DNA of 64,000 nt, taken from positions 3,529,876-3,593,875 of the forward strand of contig NC_085102.1 in assembly GCF_963422355.1 (NCBI RefSeq), read 5' to 3'. Shown piece by piece: positions 42,712 to 58,000 of the stretch. The notes beneath the pieces were generated by a model. That model saw only the letters and a program-made list of their open reading frames with translations, did no database searches and had not been told where the DNA came from. Source of the DNA: Corticium candelabrum. Its lineage: Eukaryota; Porifera; Homoscleromorpha; Homosclerophorida; Plakinidae. The position numbers were made by a program, and so were the translations under genes. Position 1 is the stretch's first letter. The number at the start of each line of letters is the position of its first letter.

Positions 42712-43138
42712 CATTAACAAAAATACAAAGCAATTTATAAAATTTCTCCACACGAGTATCTTACAGTAGTCTCTGCTTAGCCAGATCATCAACATCTGTT
42801 ACTTTAAACTCAACATATTGTCGACACTTCATCGATGCTAGCAACGACAACTGATCACGAGTGTCAAAGGTACGACTCCCACCCTAAAACAACCAATGGC
42901 ACCCACTACATACATGCACATACACGCAACCAATTATGGTCATTACTATACCATATCAATGTCAGACAATGTTATCGATTGTCCTACTTTTGGTCCTCTC
43001 GCATGAACATATGAATTTCTCTGAATTAGAGGCAATGCAGATGACCGACTACTGAGTTGTCGAAACTCATACAAAGTGAGAGAATTGTCTTGAGCAAAGA
43101 AAAACCCACACAGCTCTCGATGAACGTCACAACCATTG
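39801..43138 (-). pseudogene. Calcyphosin-2-like, 5'-truncated duplicate
   Basis: Contains the last eight exons of the gene at 54872-62450, from the exon starting at 43138 to the stop at 39801-39803. All exons upstream of that are missing because the duplication ends inside the preceding intron (43250). The EF-hand exon equivalent to 55513-55609 has a 1-bp loss in a T run, giving TGA at 40639-40641. A CA array (40243-40368), an (AAC/AAT)n tract near 39905-40000 and an (AT)n at 42677-42705 have expanded in its introns. It cannot make a full protein. Confidence 0.85.
40243..40368. repeat. (CA)n microsatellite
   Basis: CA array with one CGACACAAA interruption. Unit B lacks it at the matching place (near 55275), so the expansion followed duplication. 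Confidence 0.96.
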
Positions 43139-43270
43139 CTACAACAACGCAAGAACCAGTAAACTATTGCCACATACAAGTTATTAATGAATTTTAACTA
43201 TAAATAAGTGTAAGTGCCAAACAATAGATAACAATAATGATTAATAATACAATATAATAATAACTACCAC

Positions 43271-43965
43271 TCAATGCATGGTTGGGGGTTCAAACCCCAG
43301 TGACAACAGCAAATTATGCAACTTGTCTGTCTGTCTTTCTTTATCATATTTCTCTAGCTTTGTCCATAAGCCTATGACTCGTTTTCAGTCGTTGGGGAGT
43401 TTCTGTGGTCTGACAAACGGCCCGGTCCATTGACAATGACGTATAGCGCTTTCCTGATAGTCATTGACATCCATTAGGCGTGCTTAACCGAGTTCACGGT
43501 CACTGTAATGTCTGCAATCTATATCAAATTGGCCAGTCATTGATCGCCATGTGGACTACACAGAAACATGTACCCAGCTGGACTCACCTGCCAGGTTGGT
43601 GGGCCCAGATGGGGTAAAGACCCCACTTGCCCATCATGGAGGGGCATAACGATACTAGCACTCCATGGTTTGGGAGTGAAAACCCCAGTGACGACAGCAA
43701 ATTACGAAACTTGTCCGTCTTTCTTTCTCATACTTCTCTAGCTTTGTCCACAAGACTATGACTCGCTTCAGTTGTTAGAGAGTTTCTGTGATGTAGCAAA
43801 CGGTACATTGACGTTCACTAGACGTGCTGTACTGAGTTCACGGTAACCGTAATGCCTGCAATCCATATCGTAGTGCATGAATTGACTAGTCATTCATCAC
43901 CGTGTGGACTACACAGAAACACATACCCTGCTGGACTCACCTGCCGGGTTGGGCCATTTTTGGGG
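43271..43965. mobile_element. Two tandem SINE-like units
   Basis: Units at about 43271-43610 and 43660-43965 share most of their sequence. Each starts with a tRNA B-box-like GGTTCAAACCCC / AGTGAAAACCCC word followed by AGTGACRACAGCAAATTA and ends with CTGGACTCACCTGCC. They begin where duplication unit A ends. RNA polymerase III origin is inferred; no clear A box was found. Confidence 0.6.
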
Positions 43966-44480
43966 GCTGAGTTAGGGTGAGCGTGGGTGTGGGCAGGTAG
44001 GCGTTCCGCGCGACAACTAAACCCACCAAGACGACGTTTAGAACGCATCGCTTACAGTTACAACAGTTTCTTACAGATACACACACAATTCGGCACCGAG
44101 TGATGGCTGCATTGAGACGGGACCCCATATCGGGACCACACGACGGTGTTCGCTGTAAATTTACTAAAATGAGCCTCGACCAAGATTGGTGACGACCACA
44201 GACATTATCAACACTACGGTGTAGCGAATTGAAAGTTTTTCAAGAGGGCTCACCGTTTTGAACGTCGTCTAACTACAGCTAGCTGCTTTCTCTACATTTC
44301 GAATTCAAGTAAATTGGACGGCAGGTAAAGTGATCCATAATAAATATAATCATTTTATTTTTTAAAATCATTTTCGGTCAGTTTTAGTATTACTTAGCTA
44401 AATTCAACTGTACATCGACATGCAGTGTGTACATGCATGCATCAAATTGTTTACTCTAAGTGGCAAATCTAATTCTGTGT
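43966..44480. other. No supported gene
   Basis: Unique-looking sequence between the SINE-like pair and the satellite region. Short open frames carry no known domain. Confidence 0.4.
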
Positions 44481-44483
44481 GAA

Positions 44484-46095
<1,612 letters not shown>

Positions 46096-46931
46096 TTTTG
46101 CATAGGGATTTTAGCCAAATGAGTCCTGTTGTATTAATTTATTTCTGGTTCTATGGGAATGAACATGTGTTCTCCATTGTCATAGACTGTACTCAGTTTC
46201 TGGCTAAGAGAAAAGGCGGTGCACGTCCCCTACACAAGGATTCGCAGCTCTTTCGGAAAGAATCTGCTAATCTTTGTTGTTTTTTAGAAGTAGGTTTGTT
46301 TTGACTATATACTTGACGAGCGGAGGAATCGGACTGTCCCATGTGAAACACTGTCTAACCTATTGGGCCGGGACTATGACAATAGTCACCATTGCAAGCG
46401 GTTTAATTACTCTAGATAAATTTGTCAACATCACCAACTTAATTAATTAAAGAAGATCTGAATTTAGTGCTGGAATAAATTGGAATACAGAATTAGTCAA
46501 AAGGTAACTATGCCATTAAATTTGTGTCATAGTCTGAAATATAATATATGAAACCGTTTGATGGGAGTCTGAAGCTGCTTATGTCAATTCAACGAATACG
46601 CCAAATATTTGCGAACGTCTATCTTCAATGTACCATTACAGTATTCATGCAGGACCTGAGGTTTGAAGAGATAACATTCCTTTGTGTGTACATTTAACAT
46701 CAATCAAGACAGATGCTAATATACCAACCTACTCGTCGGGTGTCTGTAAAACAATATATGAATACACTAGTACTAGCTACGCTTATACGTAGCTAGTATG
46801 TGCTATTCTTAGTACCAAATAAACCCATAAAATTTGTTATTAAATTAGATTAATAGCTTGAGTAGCAAACAACATGCATGTCATTTTGTGAAAATTAACT
46901 TCCTCGCGCACTGTTCATTATAATTACTTTA
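46096..46931. other. Spacer between the satellite arms
   Basis: About 835 bp of non-satellite DNA. No gene is supported. A perfect 11-bp-arm hairpin (TACTAGCTACG / CGTAGCTAGTA) lies at 46771-46798. Confidence 0.5.
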
Positions 46932-47864
<933 letters not shown>

Positions 47865-47891
47865 ATAGTATATTCTTATTGAAGATAACAA

Positions 47892-48572
47892 CTACCGGTC
47901 CCCTGCCAAAGTTGGCAAATCCCAAAAGTCAAACTCAGTGTCAAATCGCAAACTAGTGCAAATCATACGTGCGTTAAACTGAAATAAGCGAACTGAAAGC
48001 TGTTGCAGTAAGTTACTGACTGCCCTACTAAAGCTTATTCTGCTCTTTGCTGTGGTCTTGGACGCGATAACCTTCAACTTGGCAAGACTGGAAGACGTCT
48101 ACGAACCAAAAGACTCCACTATTATTGGGTAGAAGTAACCTCCTGCCGCATTAACTTCGCTGTCGTGTCGATGGTCTTTCTCTTCTTCACCAGCCATTGC
48201 AGCGGCTCCAGCAGAAATGGCGGATTTAGCGACGTACGCCGGCTGCATGGTGTTTCTTATCGAAACGTCGAAATAACCTGGTCGTCCATCAGCGAAATCT
48301 GGATGAAAGATATCTCCAGGGCGGCTATTGCTGTCTGGACCACAACGCTGCTCGAGCTGAGCGCCTTCGTTATCCACCAGTAATGCGTGATATATGATGT
48401 CCCTCAGTGCTTCGTGGCGTTTAGAACGTAAAGAACCGTGACCACATCCAAGAAGATGGTCGCCAAAGCAATCAATTACACGCCCACAGGAACAACGTAT
48501 TGATTGTGAAGGAGAAATAATCGGAATTCCAAGCCATAGCTTCAGAGCAACTGTAAATTTATGCGGAGCCAT
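47892..48572 (-). pseudogene. Retrotransposon ORF C-terminus: zinc knuckle plus PD-(D/E)XK-like endonuclease
   Basis: Minus-strand frame with CSCGRVID..GDHLLGCGHG (Cys/His knuckle), RRHEAL-type helix, then RPGDIFHPDF..GYFDVSI, a restriction-like nuclease pattern found after the reverse transcriptase in some non-LTR-type elements. One in-frame TAG follows SFGS (near 48103) and reading resumes with LLQQLSVRLFQFNARM, the usual terminal helix of these ORFs. No reverse transcriptase core is left. It is a 5'-truncated, decayed copy, as expected of target-primed insertion. Confidence 0.7.
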
Positions 48573-48652
48573 GGATAGGCCTAACTTAACGTTTGGAATG
48601 GCCCGTAACCATGCTGCAGCATGAACTGACGACTCTGTGTTGAGACGTGTCT

Positions 48653-48654
<2 letters not shown>

Positions 48655-48735
<81 letters not shown>
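48655..48735. repeat. (GT)n at the start of duplication unit B
   Basis: GT array whose right edge coincides with the first base of A/B homology (48741), so it may be linked to the breakpoint. Confidence 0.95.
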
Positions 48736-48739
<4 letters not shown>

Positions 48740-48904
48740 AGTGGCATTTACTGACACCAGTACAAGCGTCACACTAAGACTTGCTCCTGCATGGTTTCTC
48801 TGGACAGATCGCGGTCAGTCTGATAAAGACCTAGATGGCAAAAATTTGAAAAGGTACTCATAGAAGTTGCGAATGAATCTAGAAGTCTTACAGGTAATGT
48901 TATA

Positions 48905-50800
48905 TAAATATATAATATATCTAATAACTAATACAATGACCAGAAGTAGTCGCCGTCGAACTTCTTTGCGGCGGAGGTCAGAATACTGAAAAGTCTGATG
49001 TGTAGTACTGGCCACCACTACTGCCTGTTGCCACACATACGGGATTTGCAATAACGTGGCGTGGCAGCCTGCTCTCTAGAACATCAGCCGTTCATAAAGA
49101 GCCCAACTGTCTCTACCACGACTTTCTCAGTGCTTTCGTCTTTGTCCACTTTGAATGACCGGTAACCTCAAAGCTGCCATCATTTGAGCGGGTCAACTGT
49201 AATGGAAGAAGAACTGTATCAATGCAGAAGCGTAGGAGACCGTATGTCAACCGTTTATTAGATGGAACCATGGTTAAGCTTAGATTCCTCCCGGGTCCTC
49301 TCCTCGCGCGCACTCCACGTGTTTTAGCACATCATCGTTTGTTCATTGAGTGCACGGGAGGAGAGAACTGGGTACAAGTCAAGCTAATAGTTAACAATAT
49401 TGCGTACGCTTTGGAGAAGAGGAGGGGCTTCAGAAAAGCGTGCGCTTTGTAGTGAAGCGGCGCGGCGCTCGCCAAATTGTCCATAATTTTGATCGACCCC
49501 CTAGATAGGGAGCCGCCTGTTTTGAGTCAGGCAATCTCCTAAAACCAAAACGCAAGCACTGGCCTGACATGTCAAGTCCCACAGAATCTCAATAACAGAT
49601 ACTTAACAGTCTGGATGTTTGAAAGGGGTAAATGTGAACAGTGAAGTTGAAACTCCTCTGAGCCAGACGTTAACTAGATCTATCCAAGTAAGTCACGTGC
49701 AACAGTTCTACTTCTACCTAGCTAGACAGTAGAATAGTATTCACAGTTGCATCGTAAATATGTAAGGAATGCACTTGTTTGCGCTTTCACTGAAAGCAGA
49801 CTAACCCACAACGCAGCATGATGATTCCCGTTTCAGCCAACACCCAAACATTCGTGCATTAGTGATGACGCAACTAACAGTTTATACTGCCTCAAAACTG
49901 CTGCATATGCACGTTGAGTTGTTTAACTGAAAAGGAGCTTTCACGTACGCTCACATGAATAGATGCGAAAGTAATTTTTGAAGCCGGTTATTTCTGGAAA
50001 TTCTAGACGACAGCTAGGTGCAAGGGGAACAAATTTGGTCGCTACAGAAGAAAACGTGCGCATATAAACGTGTTCAACGATTTGTTATGGTTCTTGTCTA
50101 AATTTGACAAAATTGAAATTCTGCTGTCTCATGAATGTCTGTATGTTGTTTCAGTGTGCAGCTCCTCCCCTTTCAGGATGTACCCACCGCTTTCGACGCG
50201 AGAATGGTGGGAGATCACCTCTCCCGCAGTCCAAGTCAAACAGAGAACAGTTGAATGATCAAGAGTCAAAAATGAGTGAAAAATGAGCAAACTTGGCACA
50301 GCCTGGGAATTATCATAGCTTTTGCCTAGTCATGCACAGTTCAGCCATTTTGTCCAACAAACAAGTCACGTGCAGCATGCAGAACCAACAAAAATATGAC
50401 GTGTGAATGCTCTACTCAACTATTCTGCAAGTCGAGCAAATATCGTTGCAGTACAAATACAAGAAAATACATGATCTAGATAAAAGTGCTGAATGATTTG
50501 CTGTAGAGTTTCTTATTTATCGAATCTTCTAGATTGATAAAATCTAAGTAAATTACCATGTCCTGTCATTTTTAGCCCCTTTTTTCTTTGCAGGAGGCAA
50601 GGTCCCAGACCTCTCCCACCTTCCCAAAGTCAAAAGGGAGATGAAATCAAAGGACAAACACTTCCGCAGTTTCGATGAGGCATCCCACATGCAAATTTTA
50701 TGCTAGACTAGAACTATCTAGATAACAGCAAATCTTTGCATCTGCAATTCATTTACTGCTTGAAAGAGCGACAAAAGGTAACAAAAATTCTGACGCTCAA
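48905..50800. other. 5' flank of GTPase copy 3; no gene supported
   Basis: Aligns with 31830-33520. Includes the stem-loop counterpart at 49289-49372 and a piece near 50450-50700 that unit A lacks. Confidence 0.45.
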
Positions 50801-50814
50801 ACTGGACTAGAGGA

Positions 50815-53316
50815 ATGGCCAATCCTCGTGCTGACGTGTCTTCTGACTATGACCTCGTTGTCGACATCGAGACGTTCGAACAGCTGACAAACGGAAATCC
50901 CGGTTGGGAAGTAAAATGTCCCGAAATATTGAGGCACTTACCACAGGCTCAACCCGCGTCATCACAACCGAAGAACTACGTAGATGGCATGGCCAACCAA
51001 CACTCCAAACGGACAGAAGACGCTTCTGCACGTACAGACGGGAATCCGACGTCGAGCAAACAGTCGGAGGATGTCGACGCGGAACCCCTCTCCACTTGTC
51101 AAACGCAGGAGATGAACGAGAAATCCACTGAACGCGAAACCGAAAGTTCGACCGAGATTTCACAAACCAGTTCCAACGACGACACTGACAAAGAATTGAC
51201 AGGAGCAGCAGTTGTAGCCCACAGTCTCCATCAAGAATTGAAGGCATGGAAGCTGAAAAGTGACAGTCGTTCCCTGACGTCGTTAGTGTCGAGCGCCGGC
51301 CCAGCAGCAAGCGTCAATACTTGGAATGGCGACAACGACCTTAGCTCTAACCTTACATGCAACCCGATAAAACCTCTCAACACCAGTGACTGGGTTCCGT
51401 CGACAGAAGATACGGCAACCATGGTAGGCGAACCTCTGCATTTACAATACGATTCACAGAAGGGGGCTACCATCTTTATCGCTGTTGTCGGTACTAAATG
51501 CAAGCTTGTAACCGCCAAGCGTGTGTTTCCACTAGTTTTTTCTTGTAGGTCTGTACAATAAAGGAAAAACGTACGTCCTAAATCGTATCGGAAAAACCAA
51601 CTTGCCTGAAGGAGCCGGATACCGAACGACTGGCATCAGCATGAAAACGGGACATGGAAACATTCTTTCACGATTCACACTCCTAGATATAGCAGGTTTC
51701 GACGCACCCGTTCGAGGTAACTAATTTACTCTTTATAAAATTGACCGGCATAGAAGTATGTTATTTATTAAACTCAAGTTGGGCAAGACCGAAGTGCTGT
51801 CTACTACAAGAAATACGTTGATAGGTTTATCGAGGAGCTCGCGCTGAATCTGGCAACAGCCGTCGTTGTCGTCATGAACAACATCACTCTGACGGATCAG
51901 CTTTACCTCGAGCACGTCCGCAAGGCAATGCACACCTTCAAGAGAGACTACGCGGCAGCTAGCGGGATATCAGAGTATTTAAACACAGTGCCACCTTGCA
52001 GATTTGAATTCTAGAAAGTTCTGTGTTGTGTTTACAAAATACAGAAGAATTCCTGAAGAGAAGTTTCCCGATCTCATTGTGATTCACAATTTCTCTTCCT
52101 ATGGAAACCTAGAGGAATGTAAGAAGGCATTCAGAGGTCAGATTGAACAAAACTACGAGGGAAAATGGGTGGACTACGACAGAAATCAGAAGTAACAACT
52201 GGTTGCATGCTCTGAAATATAAATAAAGTACATAATATGATATCTGACAGGTTCTACTACACTGAAGGTGTTCCAGGACTAATGGTGGGCATCAGACATG
52301 TCTTCATTGGACGGTCTCTAACAGAAGCTGAAAGGTAACAACATAACATGTCAGTGACTGATATGTTTTGACAAAAGTCCTGCTTGTTCATTGGGCAAAT
52401 CTAGAACCAGAACTAAGGAATCTGTGAAGAATACTGACTTCTACAGAGCTACAGTTAAGCACAACATTCAAGTGTTTGATATGATTAAATCGTGGTTAAG
52501 AGGCATTGCCAGTGAAAGCAAGGTAGAGCCGGTTTCGACTATGGTCGATGTTGCCAACAATATGCTGAGGAGTTACTTCCAAAATCCACCCACTGCAAGA
52601 CTCCACGTGAAAAATGGCAAGGCTTATATTGGATTTGAGCAACCGTGGTACTATGATTTCACACAACCAGGAAAAACAGCAAAACCAGAAGTAATCATGC
52701 CAGGAATGTAAGAAAAATTTACGTAAAAGTGATAACCGCGAGGATGCTGAGTATTTATCATAGCCAGTTATTGTAACTGCTCTCTCTTGCATAGAATGAT
52801 GTTGCCTGGAGCAGGATATGATGGTTCAAGAGGTCTACGAATGTCAGTGGAACAAACACATAATCCAGTATGCAAAGTTGTTATATCTACAAAAACTTTG
52901 TTGTTGTTGTTGTTGTTGTTTCTGTGTGTTATAAATGTAATTGAGCTCTCTTTTGTCAGCCATATGATGTCATTTCAACTCCGCACAGTGTTGCCATTAT
53001 CATGGATCGAATGACGCCAATACCTGAAGTCCAGTACATCCCACAAGAAAAGACGTGCGTTATTAGAGGTGATCTCCAATCACCGCCTTTGTACAACAAA
53101 GAAGGCAATGTTGTCGAACGCAGAGAAAGATTCAGTGGACCATTCAACCTGAAAGTGGTGATAGATGACATCTTGACTCACGGCGAGGCCGTTGCCTTGG
53201 CCTTCAAAGAAGTCAGAGAAGACAAAAAGAAGAATATTCTTTGTGTTCTATTCGATAAAGTCCAAATACAATGTCCCGAAGAAGTCAAGGAAGGTTCTGT
53301 CGATGACATTTTGTAA
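50815..53316 (+). CDS. P-loop GTPase with C-terminal HSP20-like domain, copy 3
   Basis: Exons 50815-51490, 51549-51716, 51779-51974, 52045-52191, 52251-52334, 52405-52707, 52795-52867 and 52960-53316 join in phase to 667 aa with no lesion. The start follows CTAGAGGA and matches the other copies. N-terminal motif YDLVVDIETFEQL..GWEV at about 12-33, polar Ser/Thr/Glu-rich linker to about 210, G1 GLYNKGKT at about 225-233, G3 DIAGFDAP near 272-279, G4-position VIHN near 360, an all-helical-looking middle region, and an HSP20-like end (about 550-667). Exons 2-8 have the same lengths as in copies 1 and 2, so the exon plan is old. AATAAA lies at 53460-53465. It is the likely parent of the broken copy 2. 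Confidence 0.88.
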
Positions 53317-53879
53317 CTTCTAGGTTTGAAATAGATTCCAGCTGCCATGCCTACATTAATATTCTGTTTCAAATTAACCATGAAACTGCCTAGCTTTTTG
53401 TTTGCATCTTTCCAGATTCAAACTGCTGGAAGAGTATCTGTTTACTTAGCTTTAGAGACAATAAACATTTACAACAACGTGGCTTCACATGCAGCACAGT
53501 CCACACCAAGTTGTACAAATGCCACATTATAGCCACCTCCCAAAATGCAATCTATCAATGCAATCTATCCCATGTACAACTAGATACCGGATAACGGTAC
53601 ACCATATGCCACTCATCACAATTAAGCAAGTAACAGGTCTGTGGAGAAAGGAGTACCTACTGACAACTGCACAATTGCAGACATTCTGGAGAAGCAAACA
53701 AAAAATTACCGAAACCATCAGATAACAAGTGAGATTAAATTGTCCACGCAAGAAAGAGCATAGGCTCTTCAACTATCAAAGTCCGTCATCCTTGACTCTT
53801 CATTACAGCTCTGTGTAAGCATGCCCTCATAATAGGGGGCATGCTGTAATATCTAGACAAAAGCCAAAGTTGTATACAA

Positions 53880-54050
53880 ATACACTGTTTGACTCTAGAG
53901 TCCAGTAAAGCTACAGTACACTTACATTCTAATACAGTCCATTCACACAAGCTCTGCATCATAGCTGAGCAAACGCAAAGTCAGAGAATCAAGCAAGCCC
54001 CGTTCACGTGATGAGCTAGAGTACAAAAGCAAGCTGTGCACACTAGTGAA
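53880..54050. repeat. Dispersed repeat X, truncated copy 3
   Basis: Left 170 bp of repeat X, ending abruptly where unit B switches to sequence absent from unit A. Confidence 0.65.
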
Positions 54051-54575
54051 TGTGCTCTCATCCATCTCCGGGTCGTTATCTCGACAATCAAGCACGCTCA
54101 GACTCTCGACGCCAGCTTCTTCATCTCCCAAAATGAGGAAAATGTCGGGATCGATAAAGTCGAAACGTTTCGGCGCTTTCGATGCTCTCCCAGACCGCTG
54201 TGAAGGACCAGAAGCCATGCACCCACAATGCAAGAAAAAATGCAAATGAGGCAGGACGTTATCCTCTATGATTGGTTGAATGTAATTGCTAAGTCTAAAG
54301 CCCGTACAACGGCTTCTTCTAGTTTTAAATCTATTTTTAGGTTTGGCTAGTTGACTCGCCAAATGACGTCACCCTTAGCGCACTTGGTTTTTGTTTTATA
54401 ACATACACTAGAAAGGCGTTCGAGAGACAAAACTTGGCGTACTGCATCGCTAGGATAAACTATAACTGCTCTTCTTTCGCCCTTACCAAGTCTTGCGTGT
54501 GTAACGAGTAAACGGAAGTCAGGTGTTGACAAGTCACACACATACGGGACACCTGAAAATGCAAGGAATTTATAT
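54050..54575 (-). other. Unit-B-specific segment with unrecognised open frames
   Basis: Minus-strand frames 54541-54347 and 54362-53943 are open. The second includes MASGPSQRSGRASKAPKRFD followed by an acidic stretch (PDIFLILGDEEAG), protein-like in composition. No domain recognised. It may be part of an inserted gene or element; low certainty that it is expressed. Confidence 0.3.
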
Positions 54576-54871
54576 AATTATAGAGAACAAAGACAGCGAA
54601 AATGAACGTTTGTTGTAGTTGATCAGCGCATGCGCACGAACACTAACCCCCGGGCACAAAGTTGACAAACAACTTGTGAGACTAAACTGACGTATTATTA
54701 TTTCTAGTTTCTCATCTCGAAAATGGTAGTTAGTTATCATTCACTAGTCAAATTCCGTTTACAGTAAAAGGCAAAAGGCTCTACAGACAGAATACTACAA
54801 TCAAATAGTTGTAACTTGTGGCATATAAGCAGTACTAAACGTGTAACCTAGTTAGGCTTGCATGTGTATCA

Positions 54872-54988
54872 TTATACATTCCAACATCTCTTCATCACAT
54901 CAATGAAGGTGTCGTCGTCGTCAATGTTCATACTGATGCCCTCATAAAATGCTTCAAACTCCTAAATAAACATAAGACTGTTAAAATC

Positions 54989-55022
<34 letters not shown>

Positions 55023-58000
55023 CACACATCACTGCTATACAACCATTAATTAATTATTTAACAAACATGACAGTTTCAATACATTCTAACATAAAACAAC
55101 CTAAAATTCAAAGCCAACTACAATTTTTATAACTACAGCGTACTATGAAAATTAATGTTTGACTGCTCATTCACTCGTTAGCATCAATCCTAAAGCAAAT
55201 CAAAATTAATTAAAGCCTGTTAGAAAGCTTTGTCATTCCATGTAGAGGCATGCAGCATTGATCGCCTCAAACACTTTATCTCTCTCTGGTCGTCACACAA
55301 TAGGTGATATGTAATCGTGCCCTGAATAAATTAATAGACCATTCATATTTCCATCTACTTACTGCATATGACAGCTCCTCCTGTTTCTTTTTTGGTCCCG
55401 CTACTGCAGAGTAAAGCTCCTGAATCACATCATATTCAGTCCGACGACCTTCATAATAAATAAAGCTTTAGTTATAACTGAAAGTAGTACAAGAAATCAA
55501 GCAGACACGAACCATTAAACACATCAGGGTGGCCTCTCGGATTAAAAAATTTCTTCATCTCACTGAGTAAGATAAAACCTGATTTATGTGCATCCATCTT
55601 GATAAAAGCCTGTAATGAAGAAAACAAATGCAAACATTATAACCTCTTAACACACCTGAATGAAATATAGTAAACGCTTAATTAATATACAAGTTTAGAA
55701 TAAGAAGCACGTGACAAGTAAACTTCAATCCACCTTGACAGTAAAATAAGAACAACTCAAGACAAACCTATGCATTCTAGTCAGCTATATTGTTGCAGCT
55801 TTTTCAAAGTTGCACAATGCATGTAAATCAGAGGAGAAAGAAACAAGTCTTGCACATAATAATTCACAAGACTATAATAATTTACAATGTATTTCCAACA
55901 TAGTTATGTATATACAATCTTCAGTGATCATGATTTTCATAAACACTAATAACTATGCAAATATAATTGTCGTGCACGATGGCATCTACAGTTCTATAAA
56001 TAACAGCCCAACCACCTTTCTCTCACATCAGTTGTCCTCCCAGACAGACAATGCAAACAGAAAAACTAATTCCATTTGTACATACGTATGGTAATGACAA
56101 CTGATAATTAATAGACAAAATTATTTAATAAACCCAAATAAATTTAATTAATTAATCAATAAATCTATTAGATTAAAAATTTCCTGACCTTTCTGACTAA
56201 CTGGAGTCTTCGTTCATTCATCTTTCCCAAACAGCAATAAAGAAGCTCATTGTAATCAACTAAGTCCGTGCTGTCACCATACAACAATAAACACAATCTT
56301 TTCACAACCTAAAAACAAACAAGAGCCCATCACAAGTAACAGAATAGAAAACACAAATGTGTGACAGAGAATAAATCAAAAATATCTATTGCTTTTGTAT
56401 ATGCAAAAGAACAAACATAAATCTACTAAAACACAAACCGATACTAAGACTGTATAGTACAAACTCATACAAAATACTACAATGCATGCATACTCTCACA
56501 AAGGTGTGCTATAATTTTTCCACTTTGTGAATTTGACCTATGCAGCTGAGTTTGCCTTTAGACTGTACCAAGTCCGAAGACAAACATTTAACTAACAGAT
56601 TGAGCAGACAAACCATAAAAATTGTGTCATTTGCACTCACCTCTTCATTAATTCTAATGTGATACATATTGAGTGTCTGTAGAAATTCGGATAACTTAAC
56701 TAAACCGTCTTCGGATCGATTGAGATGAGACAAACGCCTTATCAAGGTCAGCCAAATATGACACGCCCTTGGTTTAATCTGATTCCGTGATTGAGCTAAA
56801 TAAAACACAAATTAATTAATAATCTGTACGCCCACAATGCCCTCTATAAGTGTACTCGTATATAACACAATACAACAATACAAGTACATGCAAAATGATA
56901 AAACAATGTCAACAAGTAGAGACAAGAAACACAATAAAAATAGTATGAAAAATCAAGTAAGCAAGCAGGTAATGTGCATGAGCACATGAGCAAGCCACTA
57001 GATCAGCAAGCAAGTAGTCAGACACAAATGCAAGAACAATGTTAACGGCACTTTGTAAAAGGAGTTCCAGCAATCAGATAGCATAAAAACAATCAAATAG
57101 CTACGAATAAATGCAAAACCAACCTAATGACATCTATGATAAATGCTTAAACTGATTAAAGCAACTGCCTTTAGTACACACTATGAGCATCGTCTAACAC
57201 TCTTCAATTAATTAATATTAAACAATTAAGGCAAAAGACACAAAAACACATGCAAAAGACTATTTCATTGTAGCCAAATTTTACTGTGATGCAAACATAG
57301 CAATTAATGATCAACAGACCTAAAACTAAATAAGATATCATACGATAAGTATTCATACAAACATACATATGTACATACACAAAGACGTCATAACACATTT
57401 AGAACGTACATCGAATGCTTGACATTAAAGTAGTAAGAGTGTTTTCTACTTCAGTCGACTGTCTTAGATTGTCTGCTGGACTTCCATATTTGTTGCGATT
57501 ATATCGCCTAAAATCATCACAACTAATCAAACACGATAAATATATATATACATTAACATAAATACAAGCAATTTATAAAATTTCTCCACATGAGTATCTT
57601 ACAGTAGTCTCTGCTTAGCCAGATCATCAACATCTGTTACTTTAAACTCAACATATTGTCGACACTTCATTGATGCTGGCAACGACAACTGATCACAAGT
57701 GTCAAAGGTAAGACTCCCACCCTAAAACAGCCAATGGCACCCGCTACATACATGCACATACACACAACCAATTATGGTCATTACTATACCATATCAATGT
57801 CAGACAATGTTATCGGTTGTCCTACTCTTGGTCCTCTCGCATGAACATATGAATTTCTCTGAATTAGAGGCAATGCAGATGACCGACTACTGAGTTGTCG
57901 AAACTCATACAAAGTGAGAGAATTGTCTTGAGCAAAGAAAAACCCACACAGCTCTCGATGAACGTCACGACCATTGCTACAACAACGCAATAACCAATAA

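Larger units (their letters stand above)
31668..43250. repeat. Segmental duplication unit A
   Basis: Collinear with 48741-58095 in direct orientation. Both contain a GTPase/HSP20 copy followed by calcyphosin-2 exons on the opposite strand, and introns and flanks also align closely. Differences: 33532-34694 (only A), 36456-36759 (only A), 38263-39535 (A) against 54050-54575 (B), and several microsatellites. Homology starts at the edge of a GT array in B (48740) and stops inside a calcyphosin-2 intron (43250/58095). Confidence 0.93.
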
